From: Paraescarpia echinospica
Taxonomy: Eukaryota; Annelida; Polychaeta; Sabellida; Siboglinidae
Direction: 5' to 3'
Assembly (NCBI GenBank): GCA_020002185.1
Contig: CM034543.1
Location: 33,644,465 to 33,708,464 of the forward strand
DNA length: 64,000 bases
Made by a program: the position numbers and the translations under genes. The notes beneath the pieces were generated by a model. That model saw nothing but the letters and a program-made list of their open reading frames with translations, was not told the origin of the DNA and searched no databases. How positions within the stretch are numbered: position 1 is the first letter of the stretch; every line of letters starts with the position of its first letter. Shown piece after piece: positions 10,612 through 21,355 of this stretch.

Positions 10612-10835
10612 TTTTCCTTTATTCTTGCTCTAATAATTAATGTTGTATATAATTATACATATGGGCCATTCTTGTTAAAAGTGTCCAGTAACGGTAAAGT
10701 AACATGTCAAAAATAAAAGTTTAATTTGTTTTTAGCGAGTACTATTATTATCAATAGTACTATTCACATGAAGCAGCACGACTTGATCTGATCTATTATT
10801 AGATTAAAAATATATATATTCATGGATAAAAACTT

Positions 10836-11100
10836 ATGTATACTAGAGTGTACATCTGCTGGTGTCCAAAATTCGTGCATCGCAAAATTCCGTGGCAACA
10901 TGGTATTGTGTACTTTTTAAGAAACTTAAAACGTTTACATCAAATGATGACATGTCAGCCAGGTTTACTAACAATCGTAGCTGTAGCATTAAAAACAGTA
11001 TGTGAACGTATGAATCTCACATTTTTATGTTTCGGTTCAAACAAGTGCGGAAACGGGGACGTTTCAAAAACGGCTGACTGGAATTTGGTAATACATACCC
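10836..11100 (+). repeat. Dispersed repeat with possible coding relic, + copy
   Basis: This segment matches 18500-18775 in inverted orientation. Both contain TTCGTGCATCGC, then AATTCCGTGGCAA, then ACGTTTACAT and ATGATGACAT in the same order. Both also translate to related peptides starting FVHR(K/V)IPWQ. I do not recognise the protein; it may be a transposase fragment. Confidence 0.45.
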
Positions 11101-11725
11101 AAATCCCAGATTTAGGTAAAAAAGTTACATCCACGACCAGGTTAATCCTCTTGCTATGGTTGCATATACTTATATTTTAGTGATCAATTTCGTTCATTGC
11201 ATGTCAAATACTGGACAATGCAGTTTTACTACCTGGAAAGGCGAGACCCTTGCCTAGGGCTAGGCTAGTTATTGTAGTAGAAGCTCGATAGATTCGGTGA
11301 CAGTCCCAGCGGCAGTTGACACCGACTGCAGCCGTCCGGCGGACGTTATAATTCTACATAATCGAAACGTTACCCGGCTGACGGCATTGGGAAGCAGGAT
11401 AATTGAACAATGCATACGCTTCCTAGACTTATAAAAATAGCTGTCAATAAGCATATGTCTATAAATTGTTTATTTACAATGCCATTGCTTGAATCAACTC
11501 ACCTCGGAATCTAACATGTCAACTGTACGTGTGTGTGACGTCAACGGTCTTTGCGTGGGTCACTGCGCGTGCATGAATATTCATTATGCTCGGGCTGCAG
11601 AATTAATCATCCACGTGGCAACAAGCTCAAAAATATTCTTGTAAACACAATTGTTTATCGGCTTTTTGCGCAACTAACACCCAAATTATGCATAAACATG
11701 CAAGACATAAGTAGCAGAGAAAGTA

Positions 11726-14053
11726 TTGTATTGCTATTGGGTTTTGCTTATCCATTTCCGGACGTTGCAGCCTTGATGGATTGTCTATAGACAGCTCTTT
11801 CGTTTGCCAGTCTCCCCACTCGCCAGACGTCGGCTCCCATCCATTCCTCTATGTCCTTCCCCCATTGTCTCCTAGGTCTTCCTCTGCTTCTTCTGCCTTC
11901 TACTTTTCCTTCCATTATTAGTCTCTCTAGAGACTGATGCCGTTTCACATGGCCGAAATAACTTAGTTTCTGTTTCTTTACAAAGTTCAATAAAGTCCCG
12001 GGTATAACACCAAGCTCTTCTGCAATGGATTCGTTAGTTCTGCGTTCAGTCCACGAAACTCGTAATATCTTTCTATAACACTTGTTTTCAAATGCATTTA
12101 TACGTTTAGTAGTGTTCTTATTAAGAGTCCAGGTTTCGCATCCATATGTAGCCGTTGGAAATATGCAGACTCGGATAATTCGTAGTTTCATATATTTGTT
12201 CGTTGCTTTCCACAGCTTCTTCATCTCCGTCAACTTTTTACTCGCCATTGCCAACCTCCGCTTGATCTCTTTCGGCCCATCTCCGTCCGCTTCTATCAGT
12301 GACCCCAGATATTCAAAACTTTCCACTCGTTCTATTTCCTCGCCATCTACTGTGACCTCTGATGGTTCTCGACATCCCTTCACATCCATAATCTTAGTCT
12401 TCTTTACGTTTAGTTTCAATCATTTCCTCTCGCTGTGCTCTTTAACAGTAATTATTAGTTTATCCAATCCCTCTATGTGTATCGGATATTAACGCTGTTA
12501 TATATCTCCTGTCCATTCACTTTCAGTCCATTAAAAAACTTGCTTCTCGTGTCAGTCTCGACTTCTCTCATGATATTCTGTGTATAGACTGAATAGGTGG
12601 GGGGACAAAATGCACCCCTGTCTCACTCCCTTGCCGACTGGGAACCAATCTGTGGTACCACACTCTAATCTCACTGCAGACTGCTGTCCAACATATAAAT
12701 TTTGGATAAGTGATGTAATTTTCTGGTCAAATCCCATGTGTATCAAGGTTTTCCATAGTTGTTGATGACTAACATTATCAAAAGCTTTTGAATAATCTAT
12801 GAAACAGATCCTAAGGTCATGGTTGAATTCTCTGCATTTCTGAATTAACATCTTCTGGTTGAAAATGTGATCTCTTGTTCCTCTTCCAGTCCGGAAACCA
12901 GCTTGTGTTCTCTTGACTTCACATTCTAATTTTGTTGTGATTCTCTTCATTATAATTTTTAGCATAATTTTGCTCGCATGGCTGATGAGGGATATAGTCC
13001 TGTGGTTTGAGCATTCTTGTATGTCACCTTTTTTAGGTATTGGTATAAGGATGGCTCGTTTCCAGTCCATGGGCCATGTTCCACTTCTCCATATTTTCTT
13101 GCATAATGTGTGATAGATATCCACGCCTGCTTCGCCACTTGCTCTTATTAGCTCTGCAGTGATGTTATCAGTGCCAGGTGATTTTCCGTCTTTTAGACTT
13201 TTTATTGCCCACTCCACCTCTGAACGCAAAGGCTCACGTTCATCTTCTGGTTCTGTCCTCTCTCTGCCTTCATCCAATGTCTACCTCATCTGTTTCTTCT
13301 TTCTTAAACATGCTTTCACAATATTGCTTCCATCTTTCAAGTATGTCATCGCTTTCTGTCAGAGTCATTCCCGTTTCATCATTAATAACGCCAAGTCTGG
13401 GTTTGAACGACTGTGTCATAGACTTGATTTCCTCGAACATACTGCGACTATCGTTCCTTCTCATACATACATACTATCTTTTCGCATTTCTTCTCTAGAT
13501 ATTTCTTCTTGTCTTCCTTACACATTCGTTTAATCATGTTGCACTTCTCTCTGTATTTCTCATGATAATTCTCACTCATTTCTTTGTTCTTCTTTAACTC
13601 TTTCTTTTCGTCAATCATCTGCAGTGTGTCTTTGCTTATCCATGGTTGTTTTTGTCTCCTCTTTTTAGTGGTGTTTGTCAGCTGATTCCATAATGATGTT
13701 CCTAATTTCTACTGCCAACTCTTCTGGTTCCTTCTCGTCAGCCACTGTCTGTAATACTACGAAACGGTTCATAACCTCTACTCGGTATCCTTCTTTGATA
13801 TAACTGACGTCATACCTCACTATCTCTTTCCCTCTCTTCTTCTTTCTTAATTTTATCGCAATCTTGGCGCTTAGCAATTGATGGTCAGAGCCACAATCGG
13901 CTCCCGGTAATGTCTTTGCATTAAACACAGACGTCCTCCGTCGTTTTGGTATCAGTATAAAGTCCATTTTATTTCTGTTCCGACCATCTGGTGTTGTCCA
14001 AGTGTACAGTCTTCTTTGATGTTGTTTGAAGAAAGTATTGGTGATCATCAGTT
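11726..14053 (-). mobile_element. 5'-truncated RTE-like LINE with 11-bp target duplication
   Basis: This LINE lies on the minus strand. From its 5' end it contains the last part of an APE-type endonuclease (MDFILIPKRR, GADCGSDHQLL; 13665-14048). Reverse transcriptase follows (LKDGKSPGTDNITAELI, AGFRTGRGTRDHIF, FIDYSKAFDNV, GVRQGCILSPHLFSLYTE; 12552-13277). Last is the thumb and C-terminal domain (11748-12419). The segment that should carry the catalytic YADD (about 12420-12510) is disrupted and the motif is missing, and frameshifts separate the pieces, so it is dead. CAGAGAAAGTA at 11715-11725 is repeated at 14054-14064 as the target-site duplication. The paralogous locus at 41944-41954 carries it once. 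Confidence 0.88.
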
Positions 14054-14139
14054 CAGAGAAAGTACTTATGGGAAATTAATACGTTTTGATACGGTACACC
14101 TCGAATGTATATTAGCTTACAAAGAATCCCTTTAATTAT

Positions 14140-15059
14140 TATGCAACAGTCTTAAAAATCCTCGATCCGCCCCTGACTAGGATCAGTTGTAATAATTGTA
14201 TGCAATTTATAACAAATCTCAACTTTTTGTTTAACAAGAATTCTCCTAGTGGTGTGCACGTAGGCATGACTGTATTATTAATTAGATTAAAACACCCATA
14301 GTCATCGGAATCGATGGGGGCTTGGGGATCATCCCCCAATAATTTAGGAGGGGGTGGAAATAGGATTACCCCACCCCCCGATATTTAGGGAAGGTGTGTG
14401 GATTTTGGGGTGCAATTTGATGTTTTGGCCAGCCTCAAGGTGGAGGATTTTTGGCGAGCTTCACGGGGGATGCGGAGATTTTTGGGAGAGCGTGAAGATG
14501 TTTTTATTGTGAGCTTCGACGGGTGCAAATCGAGGGTTTTGGAGAGCCTCGGTGTCCCCCCAACCCAATATTCACTACGTTCCGACGCGAGTGTCTTAAG
14601 ATACACGTACATGTGTACGTGCGCTAGTCTCACTTTTTGAGAAACCATCAAACTTTGTTAGTGAAAGTACGGAGAAGTTGCGCCACATAGTGCTCAATGT
14701 AGGATTAGGAGCTTCGCGATACCCCAACACGTGATGTCGATGTCAGGCAAATTTAGTCCAATAGTTATACGTCATTGTCCTTATTTGCTATCCGATCGTC
14801 AAGGTGATCCGCTATCATGGCTATACACAATCGAATGCAGCAGTATTTTGAAGGATAGTGTGACATATCTAACTTAATTACTTAATCCGCTTTGTGTGGG
14901 TTCACACATAAGGCCTACACCAAAAAACGCAAATGTTGTCTGTCTCCTAGTTGTTTCCAGCACTCGGCAACGTTCTATTAACTGACTAGTCTGTATATAT
15001 TGTGGTTACAATGTTATGATCTTATGAGGTCTCATTCAACTAGCCAGCCTTTTTCAGAA
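14140..15059. other. Non-coding stretch with a G-rich repeat-like block
   Basis: No gene is seen. At 14290-14600 a G-rich block with GGGGTGCAATTTGATGTTTT and GCCAGCCTCAAGG loosely resembles 59200-59290 (GGGGTGCAATTGGAGG, GCCAGCCTGAAGG). It may be another old interspersed repeat. The rest is featureless AT-rich sequence. Confidence 0.35.
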
Positions 15060-15316
15060 CATTATCGCCAAACAGACCTTTCTATGCTGACACTGAGGGT
15101 GGTCACTGCCAGGGTGCTTGTCGTCCTCAGTGGTTCTTTTACGTCCCAAATTGAGACGGGACCGACATTAACGTGATCTCCGAGTCACGAGGGATACACA
15201 GTCCCCAATGTTGAGAGCCAGGTTTTTACACCAAATATACCATACCTGCCCGGTCCGGGTATTGAACTCGGGGCGCCGGCATGTCAGGCGGATGTGCTAA
15301 CCACTACACTATCGCG
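15060..15316 (-). mobile_element. tRNA-derived SINE
   Basis: Read on the minus strand from 15316, the head resembles a tRNA. It has an A box (TAGTGTAGTGGTTAGCAC) and, about 30 bases later, a B box (GAGTTCAATACC) followed by CGGACCGGGC. A non-tRNA body follows to about 15060. The acceptor stem does not pair well and there is no CCA context, so it is a SINE rather than a tRNA gene. It abuts the 3' end of the LINE at 15317-17507. Confidence 0.6.
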
Positions 15317-17507
15317 TGCTTCCGCTGCTGCTGCCATCTTCGTTACTTGGCACCAGCTCCACCCGAGTGTCTTCATCTCCCGCTCCACTGATCTCCTTCA
15401 TGTCTCCTTGGGTCCCCCCTCGCTCTCTTGCCACCAGGGGTCCAGCGCATGGCCACTCTTGGAATGGGTGTCAGCGGCATTCTGCAGACGTGTCCGATCC
15501 ATCTCCATCTGCGGCGTTTAACTTCAAGACAGATGGGCTGGATGTCTGTCCTTTCGTAGAATTCCGTGTTAGAGATTTTATTTGGCCAGTAGATTCGTAG
15601 AATCCTCCTGAGACACTTGTTTTGAAACACTTCCAGCATCTGGCATATGCCTTTGGTGACCTTCCATGATTCCGCCGCATATAACAGCACACTCAGGACA
15701 TTGCTCTTGAACAGACGGATTTTGGTTCTGTTGCTGATCTTATTGGTCTTCCAGATGTTCTTAAGTGCTGCAAATGCCCCTCTTGCCTTGTTGATCCTTG
15801 CCTTGACCTCAGACTCTGAGTTTCCATCTGTTGTCACCTTGGCCCAAGGTAGGTGAACTCGGTCACTTCTTCAATATCTCTTCCTCCAATTGTGATTGGG
15901 TCTGCTGTGTGGCTGTTGTTTCGCAGCCTTTGTTTTGTTGGTGTTGATCTTTAACCCTGTTTTCCCAGCATTTCTGGCACGTTCCTCACTTTTTCTTTGG
16001 ATGTCTCCGTAGCGGTGTGACAAGAGAGATGTGTCATCTGCAAAGTCTAGATCACCTAGTGTATCTGTGAAGGTCCACTTGATGCCACTTGTCCCTGCCA
16101 GTGTTGTTTCTGTCATGACTCAGTCGATTCCAAGGCAGAAGAGGAAAGGGGATAACATGCATCCTTGTTTCACTCCGGTTTTTATTTCAAAATCTTCTGT
16201 CAGGTGTTGGCCGCAGATGACCTTGGATCTAAAGTTGCAATAAAACGGTTTGATTATGCTCACAAACTTTGGAGGGATTCCGTAATGCCAGAGTATACGC
16301 CGGAGAGAGTCTCTGTGAATACTGTCGAAAGCCTTTTCAAAATCGACGAAGTTTGCGTAGACCGGAGTGTTCCTTTCCTGACACTGTTCCAGGACCTGCC
16401 TTAGTGTAAAAATGTGATCTTCACAAGATCTTCCTTTCCTAAACCCTGCCTGTTCTTTGCGCAACTGTTGGTCAAGGGCTGCTGAAATTCTGTTAAGGAT
16501 TACCCTACTGAAACCTTTACTACTGATGGACATAAGAGTGATCCCTCTCCAGTTGTTGCAATGGCTAAGGTCTCCTTTCTTATGTAAGTTAACAATCAGG
16601 CACGTCTTCCAGTCACCAGGTATTTCTTCCGCCTCCCATATGCCTCCGAAGATCTCTGTCAAGGCTCCAGCGGTGATCTCTCCTCCAACCTTCAGCATCT
16701 CTGCACTTACACCATCTTCCCCCGGTGCTTTCCCTGACTTCATGGTCTTAATAGCTTTCCTCACTTCTTCAGCAGATGGTGGGTCTGTGTCGACCTGCAG
16801 TTCCTCTTCCTTTTCTGGAATGTCTGCTTGATTGCTTGGTGCTTCTTTGGTGAGGATGGTCCCGAAGTGTGTTTTCCATCTTTGGATCTGTTCTGCTACA
16901 CCGATGACAGCATTTCCAGTTACATCTTTCACTGGGACGTCGTTATTTTTAAAACCGCCGGTCTGTGGCTTGGTTATCTTGTACAGTGCAGGCGTGTTCT
17001 GTGTCTGTGCAGCTGTTTCTGCTTCGTCCGCCTGTGCCTTCAGTCGTTGGGATTTGGCATCATTTAGCTTCGTTTTTGTTTTTCTTTCATTGATTGTTGT
17101 CCATGTGTCTGATTTGATCCATCCCCATTTCCTTTTTCTTCTGTACCCTAAAACTTTCTTGCTTGTTTCTGTCAATGCCTGATTGAAACTGTCGATGCTC
17201 AATTCTTGTTCCTCTTGTAGTATGCGAAAACGGTTTTGCAAGTCCATCTGGAAAGCTTTCCCCGTATTAGTGTTCTTTAACTTTCCTGTGACAAATCGCC
17301 GCTGTCTCTCTTCTCCTCTCCTTGCCTTCCTTAGCTTCAAGGACAGCGTTGCCACTACTAGCATATGATCGCTCCCCACGTCGGCTCCACGTCTGGCTCT
17401 GACATCCTGGAGTGATCGTCTCCACTTCTGATTTATTGCCACATGGTCAATCTGGCTGACAGTGTTGTTACCTGGAGACCTCCAAGTGGTCTTGTGAATG
17501 GTTCTGT
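15317..17507 (-). mobile_element. 5'-truncated LINE encoding endonuclease end and reverse transcriptase
   Basis: This is a minus-strand non-LTR retrotransposon. A 440-codon open stretch (16120-17442) begins in the endonuclease C terminus (RGADVGSDHMLVVATLSL). It runs through the RT fingers and palm: MKSGKAPGEDGVSAEML, NNWRGITLMSISSKGFSRV, KEQAGFRKGRSCEDHIF, FVDFEKAFDSI and GVKQGCMLSPFLF. After a stop or frameshift near 16118, the catalytic LDFADDTSLLSH lies in 15871-16116. After another frameshift near 15850, the thumb and C-terminal block (LYAAESWKVTKG, RRRWRWIGHVCRM) lies in 15373-15837. The element is cut off in the endonuclease at about 17507. It differs from the 11726-14053 element (FADD with a different C terminus), so it is a separate family. 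The exact clade is not assigned. Confidence 0.85.
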
Positions 17508-18499
17508 GCTTTTATGTATAAAGCGTATAACAATTTACTAATACCTGTCAATTTGCAGTCTTCGTTTACAAAACAGTCTTTTTCACACTCATCCCGAGTT
17601 CAGTATCAATATGTCAGATAAAGTGTTCGAACAAACGTGAACTTATAGTGTCTATCAATTTATCGAGTAAAATGCTAGAATTCATTGCCTTCCAGTATTG
17701 CCATGAAGCCTACATTTCATACGTTTGCTTGTACATTAAAAAGGTGCATTATCAACAAATATATATAGAAAATATATACATGTCAGTGCTAAAAAGCTGC
17801 TGCAAGTCAATATAAAATACCGATTATCACAAAATTACTATTATTAATGTGTATTTATGTGATCTTTGTCATGTGTTGTAAGCAGATAATTCATAGGGGT
17901 ATACAAATATTATAATTTTCTCTTCAGTATACCCCTTTTTCAGACATAATTAGTTTTTGATGTATCACACTTTGTGTATTGTTCTTATGTTCTTGTGTTG
18001 GAAAAATATACACAATTATTATTATCGTGCAATGTGACAGTTCTCAACCCCGTGCGATTGTGTAATATGACAGTTCTCGTCATCTTGTGAGCGTGCAATA
18101 TAACAATTACCAACGCCATTTTGACAGGAATTTACAAGACAACAGTTTCATGCCTTTCAATAATTAATTATTAATCATTAAACATTATCATGTAAACGCA
18201 TGGTCCGTCAATTATAAAATTGTCAGTTGTCGCACACGGGCGTGATGCGCATCGAAATCGAAACGACCTCATCGGTGTCCCGTTGGCTGAACGTCCCCCC
18301 CCCCGGTACGTGCCTATGTGTTTGTTGCCGTCCGGAAAGTACAAATTACCAAAGCCACCGTCATTACTTAATTGGCTTCATCGGGGAGAACGACGGGTTA
18401 CATAAATGGGTGACCTCATTTGAAGCAAATTACCGAGCAACCTTGTTAGTTGCCATGGACCCTTTTACCATAAATGTCACGATTCCGTTTTATCGATTC
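17508..18499. other. Mostly AT-rich sequence without a recognised gene
   Basis: Nothing coding is recognised. At 18030-18130 three degenerate units with GTGCRAT, TRTRACAGTTCTC and similar strings suggest a short tandem repeat of about 45 bp. A run of C lies at 18295-18303. Short frames at 18220-18520 show no family signature. Confidence 0.35.
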
Positions 18500-18775
18500 A
18501 AGCTAATGTTGTTTATGTAGGTTTCGATTGAGGATAGATCGTGACATTACTCACATATACAGTACCCCGCAGCCGTTTGTGTCATTTGTTATCTTCTGTT
18601 TGATTGCATCGATCAAGGTTTATGTTAAACCGACAGTAGCAATGAGTAAAGTTGGTTGACAATGTCATCATTCAATGTAAACGTCTTAGGTTTTAGAAAA
18701 GCAGCGATAACACCGCCTTGCCACGGAATTACGCGATGCACGAACTTGGATCACTAGTATAAATGAGTTGATCGA
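18500..18775 (-). repeat. Dispersed repeat with possible coding relic, - copy
   Basis: This is the inverted partner of 10836-11100. On the minus strand it reads TTCGTGCATCGCGTAATTCC, then GTGGCAAGGC, ACGTTTACATTGAATGATGA and CATTGTC, in the same order as the partner. The frame gives FVHRVIPWQGGV. The matching peptide in two diverged copies suggests a transposon coding relic of unknown family. Confidence 0.45.
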
Positions 18776-19792
18776 TTGAGCAATGCATTGTACAATGATA
18801 CACGTACCAAAATAAGCACTAACTCAGATAGAGTAGTTATTCCTTGGTTCAATCATCCCACGAAGGAATGGATTGTTTTTTTAATTTGGTTTTTCTCTTG
18901 TAAATATATTATACTCTTTCCAACGTATGAAATATAATCAACATTAGGAAAATATTCATGTTTTTGAACATGGGTAGCAAATATATTATTTATCAGCCTC
19001 AGGAATGTAAACATTTTGTTTCCAGAACATATATCAGGGTTAGATGTGGTACGAGAAGATAAAAAAAGAACATAACAATGTGGAAATGTTCACTGTATAA
19101 CATGCATAGATTTTGCATGTTACAGTTGATCAATACAGACATTTTAATAACCAGTTTATCCTGTTTGTAAGATGTCGACCAACTTGAATGACCAAGACCT
19201 AAGTATCTGGCATAACACAACTATTTATAGAGCTGCATGGTGTATGCGTTGTTGATGGAAATATTGACAATAAGACACTGCCACAATGCAGTTAATCTTG
19301 TGACATGGAAGACAGGAACTCGGTAGGAGATGAATCATTCAAGACAGAATGATTTCATAGGAATCTTCAGCATATTATATCCACTACACTGGATTTATGA
19401 CCAGTTGTCTTGCATGAGTTTCACTCTGCAAAGCCCTAACTGTTATACTTGTAAGTTGCCATATTAAATGCTGCTGGTTGGATCACTAGTTTTGGATTAA
19501 CTGGTGTGAAGTGACTCTTGGTATGACTATAATTATCTGCAGTCAGGTATGTACATTTCTAATATCCAAACAAGGATATTTGTTAGGCCAAGATTGTAAA
19601 CAACATGAATTGAAATATGTAAATGTTATTTTGAGGCATACATCAAAATGTAGCAGTGGAACACTTTCTGCTCACCAGTGTATCTGGAGAAGGATACCAC
19701 TATAAATACTGTTCCAACACTTATTGTTATTGTCAGACACTTGTTGTCTTATGGAACACTGTTTCATACATATTGTCTACATTGTCAGATAT

Positions 19793-20106
19793 GTGGAGTG
19801 CAGTGGCACAGTGGATAGAGCATCAGACTCTCAATTGAGAGAACCCCTGTTCGAATCCTGTGGTGCCGTATCGAACATTGGACAAGTATGTTCACTCTGT
19901 GATGCTTCAGTTCACCCTGCTGTATGAATAAATATCCACCACTTGTTACCGACTGTGGTGGATATTTTGTTGTGTACAAATAGTTTTCACACATTAATTG
20001 CAGTGTAGCTGAATGCTTCCCAGAGAAGTCGAAATGGTGTTCGATTGAACAGGTCTGCCAGGCAGTAAAGTGTAAAGAGCTTTGAGCAGTATTGAGGACG
20101 GGATCG
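19793..20106 (+). mobile_element. tRNA-derived SINE, family 2, copy 1
   Basis: The head (19799-19868) is tRNA-like, with TGGCACAGTGGATAGAGCAT as A box and TGTTCGAATCCTG as B box. The body includes GTGGTGGATATTTTG-like and GAATGCTTCCCAGAGAAGTC blocks and ends near GAGCAGTATTGAGGACGGG. The same family recurs at 21561-21906 (minus) and 33150-33302 (plus, 5'-truncated). Confidence 0.75.
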
Positions 20107-20109
20107 GAT

Positions 20110-21118
20110 GAAATAACCAAGATATTGGTTAAATTCAAACAATATTGGGCTAACCAATTATATTATTGTTTTCTTTTAACCAATTCTAGAGTGCAGTTAG
20201 ATGTATTTGGCAGATTGGGGTGGGGTGCACGACGCTCGTTTTGGCCTGAAGGAGTTAGTTTTTTGTGTGAGTCTGTTGGAGTTGAAGGTTTTTGATGAGC
20301 AACAAGACTGAGGAAGAACGCTGTATGAGCTTTTGGTGAGCCTCTCATGTGTAGTTGACAGTTTTGGTGACTCAATGGGGTGCTGGTGGCTGCACACCAT
20401 TAGTTAAATCCTAGATTCGTCGATCCCAGGATTATGAATTGATCAATTATAAACATGTAGTCACAAGTTTTCAGTTTATATGTGACATTTAGGGTGTAAA
20501 GAAAGGGAGGAAGTGTATGGAGGTGCTTTGATGGCAATTTTATTAAATATCTAGGTACTAAATTGAAATATTGAACGCCAAAACCAGTACAGAAGCCGCG
20601 GTGGCGAATGGACGGGAAAACTCAGTGACATGTGAGAAATCCGACCCGCCATCTAGTGAGTGATATACATGACTGAGATTGAAAATGAGGCTATCGCGAG
20701 TTCCGCTGTTCGCGGTTGTCGTACCACGAAGGCGTGGCCTTGTAAACCGTAATGTAAACGAAAGCGTGTAGTTTTATAACACAGTTATCTAACACAGTTT
20801 TAGCATGAACATATTCGAATTAATACATCTTAACAATGTTTATCGGCAGTTGGCGTGAGTTCATTATAAGAAACGTGATAATTCGTTGACGTATGGTTTT
20901 TCTGAAGATTTATCGCGACGTTAATCAGTCGCTGTGTCCAACTCAAGTCACGAAACGCGACTGAAAAAGTGTAATAAAACTGTTTTTGTGAATTGTGCAA
21001 ACCGTAACGCCTGGCGGATTTTCGTTTTACGCTCTGACGCCAATCCACGTAAATTTCTAATTCGGGTTAATAGTGGTTATATATATATATATTAAATACT
21101 CAGTGAGAGTCGTCGATA
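20110..21118 (+). promoter_or_regulatory. Upstream region and probable 5' UTR of the GALNT gene
   Basis: No other gene is seen between the SINE and the GALNT start codon. A CpG-containing stretch at 20590-20760 (for example GCCGCGGTGGCGAATGGACG) is a candidate promoter. A TA-rich tract, (TA)n, lies at 21078-21093. An in-frame TGA at 21104-21106 lies just upstream of the ATG at 21119, so the reading frame cannot start earlier on this exon. The transcription start is not determined. Confidence 0.35.
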
Positions 21119-21355
21119 ATGAGGCGGAATTCCGTACGACTTGTGAAAGTTTTTATCGCTGCTTTGGTGCTAGTAGTTTTTGGACCTACCGTACTTAGAC
21201 GTATAGTAGGCGGGTCGGAGAATCAGTCCATCGAGCCTCGGCCCAGGGCGGTCAACCATGCCCCCATGGGACTGCCTGTCGATCCAGACGCTGTTTTCAA
21301 ACACGTAGATGTTGCTGAAGAAGCCAAACCACAGGTCGTAAACCCACAGGATCTG
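21119..21355 (+). CDS. GALNT10: GALNT10-like exon 1 (start, membrane anchor)
   Basis: Residues 1-79. The start [10 protein letters not shown] is basic and leads into a hydrophobic helix ([12 protein letters not shown]), giving a cytosol-in, Golgi-lumen-out signal anchor. The stem region follows. An upstream in-frame TGA at 21104 supports this ATG. The donor is CTG|GTAAGA, phase 0. Confidence 0.88.

Larger units (their letters stand above)
9128..14135 (+). mobile_element. TTAA-type interspersed repeat, copy A (split by a LINE)
   Basis: This region aligns by eye, in the same orientation, with 38986-42026. Shared blocks include 9128-9330 with 39018-39230, 9338-10540 with 39855-41780, and 11556-11725 with 41795-41955. 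After the LINE, 14054-14135 matches 41945-42026. The right end CAAAGAATCCCTTTAA is at 14120-14135, but the left end is missing. Relative to copy B, this copy lacks the segment 39231-39855, keeps about 1 kb (10525-11555) that B has lost, and carries the LINE at 11726-14053. No transposase was recognised. Confidence 0.7.

Noticed and set aside
12082..13533. + strand frames across 12082-13533 and 16457-17182
   Set aside because: Antisense shadows of the minus-strand LINE reverse transcriptases.
15243..15316. tRNA gene on the minus strand
   Set aside because: The cloverleaf is incomplete and continues into a non-tRNA body; better explained as a SINE head.
19799..19868. tRNA gene on the + strand
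   Set aside because: A and B boxes are present, but the acceptor stem pairs poorly, the sequence runs into a SINE body, and the same unit recurs at 21561-21906.
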